In this document: positions 25,028-34,500 of the stretch, piece after piece
Layout of the letters: every line of letters starts with the position of its first letter
Position numbering within the stretch: the stretch's first letter is position 1
Position numbers and translations under genes: made by a program
The notes under the pieces: generated by a model
The model's database searches: none
What the model was told of the DNA's origin: nothing
The model's input: the letters and a program-made list of their open reading frames with translations, nothing else
NCBI GenBank assembly: GCA_049596815.1
Contig: JBMYLY010000009.1
Coordinates: 1 to 35,296, forward strand
DNA from: UBA724 sp049596815
GTDB taxonomy: Bacteria; Bacteroidota; Bacteroidia; Flavobacteriales; Flavobacteriaceae
DNA: 35,296 nucleotides
Direction of reading: 5' to 3'

Positions 25028-27637
25028 TTATATCAATGATATCGCGACCTCAAGTGCCTCAGCAACACCGTCAGGGTTTTTCCCGCCTGCAGTGGCAAAG
25101 AAAGGTTGTCCACCGCCGCCGCCTTGGATATAAGAACCCAATTTACGTACCATGGCATTGGCGTTGAGTCCATTTGCCTCTACCAAGTTTTTGGCCACAT
25201 AGCAAGCCAATAGCGGTTTGCCATTGTGCACACTGCCTAGCACCAGCACCAAGTTGTCGACCTCAGCACCCAGTGCAAAGGCCATGTTTTTGAGTCCCGC
25301 GGCATCGGTGTCCAAGGCACAGGCCAAGAAATTGACCCCTTTGTGGGCTTGTATTTGGGCTTTGAGTTCGTTTTTTTGGTATCCTGTCAATGTTTTGCGA
25401 AGCGCCTCCACTTGCTTTTTGTAATGGGTATTTTCTTCCATCAGGTTGTCCACGGCCTTGCCCAAGTCTTGAGGGTTTTTGAGTTGGGCTTTTAGCTCAG
25501 TCAATGCCTGTGCTTGCGCTTGAAAATGTTTTTTGGCGGCCTCTGCCGTAATGGCTTCAATGCGTCGAATTCCAGAAGCCACCGCTGTTTCTGTGGTAAT
25601 GGTAAAGTGCCATATCTCGGCGGTGTTTTGAACATGCGTACCTCCACAAAGCTCCACAGATTCTCCAAAGCGAATGGTGCGCACGGTGTCTCCATATTTT
25701 TCACCAAACAAAGCCATGGCACCGCTGTCAATCGCAGCCTGATAAGGGGTGTTTCTGTTTTCTTCCAAGGGCAATTGCTCCCGAATACGCGCATTGACAA
25801 AAGCCTCCACTTCTGTCAGCTCATCGGCAGTGAGTTTGGCAAAATGTGAAAAGTCAAAGCGCAAATAACCGCTGTGAACCATAGACCCCTTTTGCTCTAC
25901 ATGGGTGCCCAACACCTCGCGTAAGGCTTGGTGCAGCAAATGGGTGGCCGTATGGTTCCCGGCTGCCGCTTGGCGTTGGCGTGCATCGACAACAGCCTTA
26001 AAACGTCCTTCGGATTGGCGGGGCAGTTCTTTGGCGATATGCACAGTGAGGTTGTTTTCTTTTTTGGTGTCAATAATATAGGTCACGTCGCCGTTGGCAG
26101 CCTCCAAATAGCCCTTATCGCCTACTTGTCCTCCGCTTTCAGGGTAGAAAGGGGTTAAAGAGAATACCAACTGATAGAAATCACCCTCTTTTTTGGACTG
26201 TACCTTGCGGTATTTGGTGATCTGTACGGGCACTTCCATTTGGTCATAGCCCACAAACTCTTCTTCGTTGTCTTCTTTTAGCACCACCCAATCATCTGTG
26301 GTGATTTTGGTAGCGGCTCGCGAACGCGCTTTTTGGGCGGCCATTTCGGCTTCAAAACCCTCTTGATCGAGTTGCATGCCACGCTCTCGCAATATAAGAG
26401 CGGTTAGGTCGGGGGGAAAGCCATAGGTGTCGTACAATTCAAACGCCTTGGCACCCGACAAGGTTTTGTCTTTGGCACTATCAATCAGGTTGTCCAGCAA
26501 CACCAATCCTTGCGCCAAGGTTTTTTGGAAAGCCTGTTCTTCTTCTTTAATGACATTGACTATCAAGTTGTTTTGGGAAACCAACTCAGGAAAAGCCTCT
26601 CCCATTTGTCGGGTTAGGGTGGCTACCAACTGAAAGATAAACGGGCTGTCTTGCCCTAAAAAGGTGTAGCCATAGCGTATGGCCCGGCGTAAAATGCGAC
26701 GAATCACATAGCCGGCACCTGTGTTGCTTGGCAGTTGACCATCAGCGATTGAAAAAGCTACCGCACGAATGTGGTCGGCCACCACGCGGATGGCGATGTC
26801 TGTTTGTTCGTTTTTACCATAAGGATGTTGGGTCAGGGTTTCAATTTCGCGGATAAGGGGGGTAAAAACATCCGTGTCATAATTGGACTGTACCCCTTGA
26901 GCCACCATACACAAGCGCTCAAACCCCATGCCAGTGTCCACATGTTTTTCGGGCAGAGGCTGTAGACTTCCGTCCGCCATGCGGTTAAATTGTATAAACA
27001 CCAGGTTCCATACCTCTATCACTTGGGGGTGGTCCTGGTTGACCAAGTCGGCACCTGAAACTTTGGCTTTCTCTTCCTCAGAACGGATGTCCACATGAAT
27101 TTCTGAACAGGGGCCACAGGGACCTTGGTCGCCCATTTCCCAAAAGTTGTCCTTTTTAGAGCCCATCAAAATGCGGTCGGAGGTGGTGTGTTGTTTCCAC
27201 AATTCAATGGCTTCCTGATCGACTTCCAACCCATCTTCATGAGCACCTTCAAAGACCGTAACATAGAGGTTATCTTTGTCAATCTTCATGACTTTGGTCA
27301 AAAACTCCCATGCCCAATCGATGGCTTCTTTTTTAAAGTAATCCCCAAAACTCCAATTGCCCAACATTTCGAAAAGAGTGTGGTGGTAGGTGTCTATACC
27401 CACTTCTTCCAAGTCGTTGTGTTTGCCCGACACACGCAAACATTTTTGCGTATCGGCTACTCGCTTGTCTTTGGCAGTTTTGTTTCCCAAGAAATAATCC
27501 TTAAACGGATTCATCCCAGCATTGACAAACATCAGGGTAGGATCGTCCTTGTTGACCATGGGCGCAGAAGGAACGATCTTATGAGCCTTGGACTGAAAAA
27601 AGTCTAAAAATTGTTGACGAACCTGTTGAGATTTCAT
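25028..27637 (-). CDS. alaS: Alanine--tRNA ligase
   Basis: Charges tRNA-Ala and edits misacylated Ser/Gly. The 869-residue protein has the full bacterial domain order. The class II catalytic core starts MKSQQVRQQFLDFFQSKAHK and includes FVNAGMNPFKDYFLG. A helical tRNA-binding domain follows. The editing domain has NHTATHLLH near residue 560 and CGGTHVQNT near 662, which supply the zinc ligands. The C-Ala domain ends with IQGGGGGQPFFATAGGKNPDG. Length and motifs are normal. It is divergent from the M23 peptidase gene across 97 bp; no confident promoter was found on this strand. Confidence 0.97.
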   Translation of the reverse strand: MKSQQVRQQFLDFFQSKAHKIVPSAPMVNKDDPTLMFVNAGMNPFKDYFLGNKTAKDKRVADTQKCLRVSGKHNDLEEVGIDTYHHTLFEMLGNWSFGDYFKKEAIDWAWEFLTKVMKIDKDNLYVTVFEGAHEDGLEVDQEAIELWKQHTTSDRILMGSKKDNFWEMGDQGPCGPCSEIHVDIRSEEEKAKVSGADLVNQDHPQVIEVWNLVFIQFNRMADGSLQPLPEKHVDTGMGFERLCMVAQGVQSNYDTDVFTPLIREIETLTQHPYGKNEQTDIAIRVVADHIRAVAFSIADGQLPSNTGAGYVIRRILRRAIRYGYTFLGQDSPFIFQLVATLTRQMGEAFPELVSQNNLIVNVIKEEEQAFQKTLAQGLVLLDNLIDSAKDKTLSGAKAFELYDTYGFPPDLTALILRERGMQLDQEGFEAEMAAQKARSRAATKITTDDWVVLKEDNEEEFVGYDQMEVPVQITKYRKVQSKKEGDFYQLVFSLTPFYPESGGQVGDKGYLEAANGDVTYIIDTKKENNLTVHIAKELPRQSEGRFKAVVDARQRQAAAGNHTATHLLHQALREVLGTHVEQKGSMVHSGYLRFDFSHFAKLTADELTEVEAFVNARIREQLPLEENRNTPYQAAIDSGAMALFGEKYGDTVRTIRFGESVELCGGTHVQNTAEIWHFTITTETAVASGIRRIEAITAEAAKKHFQAQAQALTELKAQLKNPQDLGKAVDNLMEENTHYKKQVEALRKTLTGYQKNELKAQIQAHKGVNFLACALDTDAAGLKNMAFALGAEVDNLVLVLGSVHNGKPLLACYVAKNLVEANGLNANAMVRKLGSYIQGGGGGQPFFATAGGKNPDGVAEALEVAISLI

Positions 27638-27681
27638 AGGATAACTTTATACATCAAGCCATAGCCGACCGAACATTTTTC

Positions 27682-27689
27682 TATATTTG
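27682..27689 (+). promoter_or_regulatory. Candidate -7 box for the M23 peptidase-merR unit
   Basis: TATATTTG fits TAnnTTTG. It lies 45 nt before the peptidase ATG and exactly 5 nt before the ATG of a six-codon minigene. No clear -33 TTTG is seen. Confidence 0.5.
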
Positions 27690-27694
27690 TGTCG

Positions 27695-27715
27695 ATGGCA
27701 CCGCGAGTGGCGTAA
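27695..27715 (+). other. Six-codon upstream minigene (MAPRVA-stop)
   Basis: ATG GCA CCG CGA GTG GCG TAA lies in the 5' region of the M23 peptidase gene. It starts 5 nt after a TATATTTG box and ends 19 nt before the main ATG. The spacing equals that of rnhB, the large lipoprotein and era. It could be a translated leader, or chance. Confidence 0.25.
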
Positions 27716-27734
27716 AATTAGTACATTTTAACGA

Positions 27735-28712
27735 ATGGCAAAGTCAAAGTACTACTACGATCAGGAGACGCTCTCCTACCGAAAGATCGAAACCAAAAAC
27801 AGTGTGCGTATTCGAAACGTGCTTGTTTTTTTTACGGTTTCTGCGCTCTTTGGCCTGGGTATGTTGTTTGCCCTTTTGTCTTCATCAGCTATTGAAACGC
27901 CCAAAGAGATTACCCAAGCCCGTGAGATTGAGCAATACCGCCTTCAAATCGATCAGCTCAATCGCAAGATGGCACAGATTGAAAACGTGTTGGAAAACCT
28001 ACAAGAGCGCGACAATCAAATCTACCGAGTGATTTTTGAAGCCAATCCCATCCCTGACGATGTTCGCAAAGCAGGTTTTGGCGGGGTCAATCGCTATAAA
28101 AACTTGGAAGGCTACAACAATTCGGACTTGGTGATAGGTACCACCAAGCGAATGGATGTGTTGTCGAAACAAATTGTGGTACAGTCCAAATCTTTGGATG
28201 AGATTCAGCGTTTGGCCTTGGACAAAGAAAAGCTTTTGGCTGCCATTCCATCGATTCAACCCATTAAAAACAACGACCTGAAGCGTATGGCTTCCGGATT
28301 TGGGTGGCGCACCGACCCATTTACTAAAGCACGTAGGCGCCACAAAGGGATGGATTTTTCTGCCCCAACCGGTACACCTATTTTTGCTACTTCCGATGGT
28401 AGGGTAACACGTGCCGACGGACGTTCTGCCGGCTATGGGAAGCATATTCGTATTGATCATGGCTTTGGCTATCAGACTTTGTACGCTCACCTGAGTGATT
28501 ACAATGTACGTCGAGGCCAACGAGTCAAACGTGGGGATGTCATTGGCTATGTGGGCAACACCGGACGGTCTGTGGCTCCTCATCTTCATTACGAAGTACG
28601 AAAAGACGGGGTGGCTGTGAACCCGGTCAATTTCTACTACGGAGATCTAGACACGGAGGAGTTCAACGCGATGCTTGATGCTGCGAACCGTGAGAATCAA
28701 TCGCTTGACTGA
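27735..28712 (+). CDS. M23 family metallopeptidase, membrane-anchored
   Basis: Predicted peptidoglycan endopeptidase acting outside the inner membrane. The 325-residue protein has a basic cytosolic tail, one membrane span (about 29-49) and a coiled-coil stretch (about 58-95). A LytM/M23 domain covers about 187-305. The active site is complete: His203 and Asp207 in HKGMDF, His252 in YAHLSDY, and His283 and His285 in PHLHYEV. Because all ligands are kept, it should be catalytic and not a NlpD/EnvC-type activator. The stop shares one base with the merR start (TGATG), so the two are probably coupled. It is divergent from alaS. Confidence 0.93.
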   Translation: MAKSKYYYDQETLSYRKIETKNSVRIRNVLVFFTVSALFGLGMLFALLSSSAIETPKEITQAREIEQYRLQIDQLNRKMAQIENVLENLQERDNQIYRVIFEANPIPDDVRKAGFGGVNRYKNLEGYNNSDLVIGTTKRMDVLSKQIVVQSKSLDEIQRLALDKEKLLAAIPSIQPIKNNDLKRMASGFGWRTDPFTKARRRHKGMDFSAPTGTPIFATSDGRVTRADGRSAGYGKHIRIDHGFGYQTLYAHLSDYNVRRGQRVKRGDVIGYVGNTGRSVAPHLHYEVRKDGVAVNPVNFYYGDLDTEEFNAMLDAANRENQSLD

Positions 28713-29032
28713 TGCGTACCCAACTACCCGAAAAATTGTATTACAGCATAGGAGAAATTGCTGAAGCTTTTGATGTCAATCCTTCATTGATACGCTATTG
28801 GGAGAAAGAATTTGACATCTTATCCCCCAAAAAAAACCCGCGCGGCACCCGAAAATTTACCGTACAAGATGTTGAGAAATTGGAGCTTATCCACTATCTG
28901 GTGCGCGAACGCGGTTTTACGCTTGAAGGCGCCAAAAAGCAATTGGAGTCGGGTGACAAAAGTGAGCAGGAAATTGTGCGTAGGCTCAAAGCCATTCGAG
29001 AAGCCTTGGTGCGTATCCGCGCGTCTTTATAA
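28712..29032 (+). CDS. MerR family transcriptional regulator
   Basis: A 106-residue DNA-binding protein. The MerR winged helix-turn-helix covers about residues 10-80, with YYSIGEIAEAFDVNPSLIRYWEKEF, RGTRKFTVQDVEKLELI and LVRERGFTLEGAKKQL. A short helical tail follows. There is no long effector-binding domain and no cysteine, so it is not a metal sensor of the classic type. It is translationally linked to the M23 peptidase gene and may act in envelope control, which is inference from context. Its stop directly abuts the stop of the convergent der. Confidence 0.92.
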   Translation: MRTQLPEKLYYSIGEIAEAFDVNPSLIRYWEKEFDILSPKKNPRGTRKFTVQDVEKLELIHYLVRERGFTLEGAKKQLESGDKSEQEIVRRLKAIREALVRIRASL

Positions 29033-30337
29033 CTACTTTTTACGCATAAAAATATCAACGGTTACCCCACAAAAATCGTAGTGTTCGCGGAGTTTGTTTT
29101 CCAAAAAGCGCTTATAAGGATCTTTTACATATTGGGGAAGGTTGCAGAAAAAAGCAAACTGCGGATGATGACCGTGTAACTGCACACAGAATTTGATTTT
29201 TACATATTTGCCTTTGATCGCGGGAGGTGGAAATTTTTGGATAATAGGCAATAGATAGTCGTTGAGTTCTCGGGTTGGGATGCGCTGAGAGCGCTTTTTG
29301 TAAACAGAAACTGCAGTCTCTATGGCTTTAAAAACGCGTTGCTTGGTCAGACTGGAGATAAATACAATAGGCACATCGACAAAAGGTTCTATCTCTTTGC
29401 GAATTTGTGCAGCAAAAGTTTTGGTGGTGTTGGTTTCTTTGCTGACCAAATCCCATTTGTTGACCAGAATCACTATGCCTTTGTGATTGCGAGCGGCCAA
29501 CCAAAAAATATTTTTTACCTGACTATCAAAAGTGCGGGTCGCATCGAATAGCAACAGACACACATCGGCGTACTCGATGGTGCGAAGGGCCCGCATGACA
29601 GAGTAAAACTCAATGTTCTCTTTGACTTTGGATTTTTTTCGAATCCCCGCTGTATCAACAAGCGTAAACTCAAAGCCATACTGGTTATAAGTGGTGTCTA
29701 TGCTGTCTCGGGTTGTCCCCGCCAAATCGGTAACAATGTTGCGCTCCTCACCCAATAGGGCATTAATAAAAGACGATTTTCCAGCGTTGGGTCTGCCGAC
29801 CACCGCAAACCTTGGGAGGGCATTGTCTTGAGGTGGTCCATCTTCCGGCAACAGCATCACCAAAGCGTCGAGCAACTCACCGGTGCCACTGCCGTTGACA
29901 GCAGACAGGTGGAAGGTGCGTTCGATACCCAAGGCAAAAAACTCCACCGTATCGGCAATGCGCATGGCGTTGTCTACCTTGTTGATGGCCAACAAAACAG
30001 GTTTTTGGGTACGACGCAGTAGACGCGCCACTTCTTCGTCCATAAGCGTCACTCCGGTTTCAACATCGACCACAAAGATGATGGCGTCGGCCTCTTCTAT
30101 AGCGATCTCGACTTGCTTGTCGATTTCGGATTCGAAATCATCATCTCCACCAATCACATATCCGCCTGTATCTATGAGGGTAATCTCACGGCCGTTCCAG
30201 TCCGATTTGCCGTAGTGTCTGTCGCGAGTCACACCGCTGACTGCATCTACAATGGCTTCCCGACGCTGAATCAGGCGGTTGAATAAGGTAGATTTGCCGA
30301 CGTTGGGCCGTCCGACTATGGCTACAAAGTTGCTCAT
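29033..30337 (-). CDS. der: Ribosome assembly GTPase Der (EngA)
   Basis: Tandem GTPase needed for 50S subunit maturation. The 434-residue protein has two G domains. The first has GRPNVGKS (9-16), DTGG (57-60) and NKVD (119-122). The second has GRPNAGKS (181-188), DTAG (228-231) and NKWD (293-296). A C-terminal KH-like domain ends in YDFCGVTVDIFMRKK. All nucleotide motifs are present. It follows era by 23 nt on the same strand, so the two ribosome-assembly GTPases are probably cotranscribed. The 3' end abuts the merR stop with no spacer. Confidence 0.97.
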   Translation of the reverse strand: MSNFVAIVGRPNVGKSTLFNRLIQRREAIVDAVSGVTRDRHYGKSDWNGREITLIDTGGYVIGGDDDFESEIDKQVEIAIEEADAIIFVVDVETGVTLMDEEVARLLRRTQKPVLLAINKVDNAMRIADTVEFFALGIERTFHLSAVNGSGTGELLDALVMLLPEDGPPQDNALPRFAVVGRPNAGKSSFINALLGEERNIVTDLAGTTRDSIDTTYNQYGFEFTLVDTAGIRKKSKVKENIEFYSVMRALRTIEYADVCLLLFDATRTFDSQVKNIFWLAARNHKGIVILVNKWDLVSKETNTTKTFAAQIRKEIEPFVDVPIVFISSLTKQRVFKAIETAVSVYKKRSQRIPTRELNDYLLPIIQKFPPPAIKGKYVKIKFCVQLHGHHPQFAFFCNLPQYVKDPYKRFLENKLREHYDFCGVTVDIFMRKK

Positions 30338-30360
30338 GGGTTGGTGTTACAGGGGCAAAA

Positions 30361-31251
30361 TTAACCCTTTTGGGAAGAAGAATAGCCAAAACGTTGCAAT
30401 TGGCGTTCGTTGGTACGCCAATTCTTAGCCACTTTGACAAAGAGTTCAAGGTGAATTTTTTTGCAGAAAAAAGTTTCTAAGTTTTTGCGAGCAGCCATCC
30501 CCACGGCTTTGATCGCAGCGCCTTTTCTGCCTACAATGATACCTTTTTGAGAATCGCGCTCTACCAGAATTAGGCTTAGGATACGAATTATGTTTTTGTC
30601 TTCTTGGAATTGCTCAGTGACCACTTCGACCGCATAAGGGATTTCTTGTTGGTAATGGAGCAGTATTTGTTCCCTGACGGCCTCGTTGACAAAAAAGCGC
30701 TCGGGCTTGTCTGTGAGCTGATCTTTTGGGAAATAAGGGGGGTGTTCGGGCAACAAAGACACGATGCGATCGCGGAGTTCGATGACTTTAAAGTTTTCAA
30801 GAGCTGAAATAGGCCATATTTCTGCTTTGGGGAACATGGTTTGCCATTGGGTCACTTGTTCCTCTAGGGCGTTTTGATCTGTTAGATCGATTTTGTTGAT
30901 GACCAACAACAACTGGCCTTTGTGTTTTTGCACTCTTTGGAGGGTGTTTTCCTCTTGAGTGTCAGCTTCATTTGTAGAAACTACAAAGACCATGACATCG
31001 GCATCTTCAAAAGCCGAGTTGGCAGCATCCATCATGCGTTCTTGTAAGGTGTACTGAGGTTTGATAATCCCCGGGGTATCGGAGAAAATGGCCTGTACGT
31101 TGGGGGTATTGTACATGCCCAATATGCGGTGACGTGTGGTTTGGGCTTTGGCGGTGATGATGGATATTTTTTCCTCCAAAAGGGCGTTAATCAGGGTTGA
31201 TTTGCCCACGTTGGGGTTCCCGATGATATTGACAAAACCAGCTTTATGCAT
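30361..31251 (-). CDS. era: GTPase Era
   Basis: Ras-like GTPase that binds 16S rRNA and helps 30S assembly. The 296-residue protein has GNPNVGKS (11-18), DTPG (58-61) and NKID (119-122). It ends with a KH domain containing GIIVGRKGAAIKAVG, followed by LELFVKVAKNWR. All motifs match Era. The ATG at 31251 follows TACCTTTG by 5 nt, predicting a leaderless mRNA. It is the first gene of a likely era-der operon and is divergent from tRNA-fMet, with promoter elements almost back to back. Confidence 0.97.
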   Translation of the reverse strand: MHKAGFVNIIGNPNVGKSTLINALLEEKISIITAKAQTTRHRILGMYNTPNVQAIFSDTPGIIKPQYTLQERMMDAANSAFEDADVMVFVVSTNEADTQEENTLQRVQKHKGQLLLVINKIDLTDQNALEEQVTQWQTMFPKAEIWPISALENFKVIELRDRIVSLLPEHPPYFPKDQLTDKPERFFVNEAVREQILLHYQQEIPYAVEVVTEQFQEDKNIIRILSLILVERDSQKGIIVGRKGAAIKAVGMAARKNLETFFCKKIHLELFVKVAKNWRTNERQLQRFGYSSSQKG

Positions 31252-31256
31252 AGGCG

Positions 31257-31264
31257 CAAAGGTA
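31257..31264 (-). promoter_or_regulatory. Candidate -7 box for era-der
   Basis: On the minus strand, TACCTTTG fits TAnnTTTG and is followed by CGCCT and the era ATG, a 5-nt spacer. No clear TTTG was found 17-23 nt upstream. Confidence 0.5.
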
Positions 31265-31272
31265 CAAAACCC

Positions 31273-31303
31273 TTGTTGGGTATGGCGATTTTTTGTATAT
31301 TTG
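31273..31303 (+). promoter_or_regulatory. Promoter of tRNA-fMet
   Basis: TTG (31273-31275) is followed by 20 nt and TATATTTG (31296-31303). A second TTG at 31276 would give a 17-nt spacing. The tRNA 5' end (31314) is 10 nt past the box. Confidence 0.65.
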
Positions 31304-31313
31304 GCGTCCTTAT

Positions 31314-31386
<73 letters not shown>

Positions 31387-31393
31387 CAAAGCC

Positions 31394-31427
31394 AAGACCA
31401 ATTGCACAAAGTGCTTGGTCTTTTTTT
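31394..31427 (+). terminator. Rho-independent terminator after tRNA-fMet
   Basis: Stem GACCAA/TTGGTC continues inward as GCAC-AAA-GTGC past a TT bulge, and seven T residues (31421-31427) follow. It lies 8 nt after the tRNA. Confidence 0.85.
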
Positions 31428-31463
31428 ATGCTTTGAGTGCAACCTTGTTTGTAGTGAGAAAGT

Positions 31464-31504
31464 AAAAAAAGACCGGTTTTCGGCGAAGGTGAAAAACTTG
31501 GTCT
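31464..31504 (-). terminator. Rho-independent terminator after the GH5 gene
   Basis: On the minus strand AGACC and GGTCT form an outer stem, with GTTTTTC/GAAAAC inside, and a run of T follows (A-run 31464-31470 on the plus strand). It lies about 75 nt past the stop of the glycoside hydrolase gene and faces the tRNA-fMet terminator. Confidence 0.75.
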
Positions 31505-31579
31505 GTGTTATTGCGCAAGCATACCCAATTCTGGTCCAACGAGCAAAACGATTGATTTTGTCCTAAATGCAAATCTTAC

Positions 31580-34500
31580 TTATTTCTTTACAACAAATTT
31601 GTTTGTTGAAATTACCGCACCAACAACATTTTTTATTCTAATAAAATAAATCCCTGAGGAAAATGGAGTATGTATTGTATAATTTTGGGTTTCTGGAATT
31701 TGGATTTGCTGTACCAGTCTGCCATGCATACTATACACCTCGATATGCTGGAAAGAGACATCAGATTCAATGGTCAGACGATCTGTTGTGGGATTGGGAT
31801 AGAGGCTGAATCTCTCAATTTCATTTGCCGGTTCTTCGACCAAAACAACCTCAAAATCCATCCAATTGAGATTAAACAAACTCTTGGTGACATTCATTGT
31901 AAGCTCATAAGTGCCGGCGGGAATCTCAATTTGCCTTTCAATGGTTTGCCAACTTTGCCACCCACCAGTATCATTAATTTGGAAACCGCTGACGGTTAGG
32001 TTTTGATCGTTGTTCCCTTTAAGATCCAGCTGAAACTCACCCCCTCCGCCATTGCTTGCCACACGTGCTTTGATGTTATAGGTTTCAGTTTTATTAACAT
32101 GAATAAGGTATGTCGCATAATCTCCCACGTCCATATAGGACAAATTGGCGCCTCCTCCTGTGTCCGTACAGCTTTCTGTACTCAAGCCAGATTGCTTCCC
32201 ATAGTCCTCTGCCTCGATTTTTCCAGGCACCTGAAATCCGCCACCTTCGTTATAAACAAATTCAATCCAATTGAAGTTAAATCCTCCCTCAATTATATTC
32301 AAAGTAAGGGTATAATCTCCCGACATGATCAGCACGTCTGCCTCAACTGTTTCCCAATTTTGCCACCCACCAGTTTCTGCTGTGTCAAAGGTGTGTATCA
32401 CTTGACCTGCTGCATCTTGACTTGACAGGGACGCTTGGATTTGACCAGATTCAAAGCCTGCTGTTCGCAATTTCATAGTGTAATAACCCGGTTGAGACAC
32501 TGAAATAAGATATTTCACATAATCACCCGAGTCGATATAACTTAAGTTTCGGCCTCCGTCCACGTCGGCACATGATTCAGTTTGTATGCCAGAATGCACG
32601 TAGTAATTTTCAGCTTCAATTTTTGATGAAATGTTGGTGTATTGCAGCTCAGATGAAACATACTCAAAATCATACCAATTGATATTTGTAGCCGATTGCA
32701 ATGAGGTCATTTTCAACATATAGTTCCCTTGTGGAAGTGTGGTAGTTTGTTCTTCTGTTTTCCAAGAATTCCACCCACCTGTCGATTCAGGAGACACAAA
32801 GCCTACATTATAAACGGCACCGTCAGACTTCTCAAGTTCCAATGAAAATAATGCGTCATTATAATCTGTTGCCACACGACTTTTTAGGATATAGGTACCT
32901 TCATCATCTACACGTACACGATATTTTGCATAATCCCCGTTGTCTAAGTATCCTAGTTGTTGCCCTCCACCAGTGTCTGTTGTCCCTGAGACCACTAATC
33001 CAGACTGGGTTTCATAATTTTCCGCCTCGATTTTTCCTGGAACGCCTAGACGACTAGAATCATCAATCAATTCAAAATTCATCCAATTCAAGTTGAATTC
33101 ATCACCAAGAACCGTGAAAACCATAGTATATTTTCCATGATCTAAATACATTTCTTCTGTCAATGTCTGCCAGGACTGCCAACCATTTGTTCCATTCAAG
33201 TTATATGTATGACTATAAACAACTGTATTCCCTTGCTTGAAGGACAACCTAAATGAAGCGCTAGTTCTTTCGGTCGCAATTCTGTATTGAAACGAATAAT
33301 TAGCACTTTGTTGTATGTCAATTTTATAACTTGCAGTATCTCCAGGGTGTAAGTCCTTGATATTAACTCCCAATCCCACGTCTGTTGTTTCTTCAATCCC
33401 GATACCACTTTGGGTATCAAAATCTTCTGCTTCAATTTTACCCGGAATCAGATTGACTATTTGAATAATATTTTGAACTGGAAAATTTGAAAAATTACCG
33501 AGAGATTCGTTTGTGTCTGAAACCACATCTCCGTTAGCATAGCTTACTGTAACTTCATCGTAAAAAGAAAGTGTGTCCTCAACATCCAAGAGGATGACAC
33601 GCTCATTTGAGGCATCCACCCGAGCATTAGCAACTGAGACAGGATCGCCATTGACAACTACGGAAAAGTGTTGTGAATTAAGAGTTGAGTTTGAAATGCT
33701 CTTGTTAACAGTCAATCGGATTTGAGAATCGTTTTCTTCTGTAACTGCACCGATATGTGAAAAGCTAGGAGATTGATTAGCGGACATACGAAAATCAAAA
33801 GATTCAAGATTAAACTCCACATCTCCTACAATACGTACTTTCAGCAGATGGGTTCCTTCATTAAGAAATGCGGTCTTAGAAACAACCGATGAAAAATTAC
33901 TAAAACTACCTGTGGTACCTAGCCCTCTGAGGGGTGCAATGTGTGCACCATTCCACTCAAATTGGATTTTACCTCCCGCCTTTTCAGCAGAGTATTTGGT
34001 ATGGATGTCAAAAAAACCTGCTTGCTCAACTTCGACTGTAAATTGAATCCACTCGCGATCATTGACGTAACCTACACTATAGCCATTGGAGTCATTGCTG
34101 CCTGAGCTGTTTGTACTTATATCAACCCCATCATTTCGATATACCCATCCTAAATTCCAACTCGATGTTCCATTTGAACCCGAATAGTTTCCATATTCTG
34201 TGTCATTGTATGCCACCCCTTGAGACCCCATGTCATAGTGTGTAGCTAAAATCAATCCAGGGGCTTTGTTGATGCTGTAAGGAACCCTGTCATTTGAACT
34301 TGGTTGGCGAAGCATAGCATCAATTACATCTTTTCGAAAATCGTTATTATTTATATGTGCATTGGTTGCCAGTTCCATAAGTCCTTGATAAGCGAGGTAT
34401 GCATCAGGGCGAGACACTTCTCCTTTGAAATAATTGACCAGTTGATCATAATTGGAGTTTGATGGGATAGAATAAGCTGATACTGTGGTATCTAATCGTT

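Noticed and set aside
27999..28589. 196-codon open frame opposite the M23 peptidase
   Set aside because: Covers the conserved peptidase domain on the other strand; composition looks like a reverse reading.
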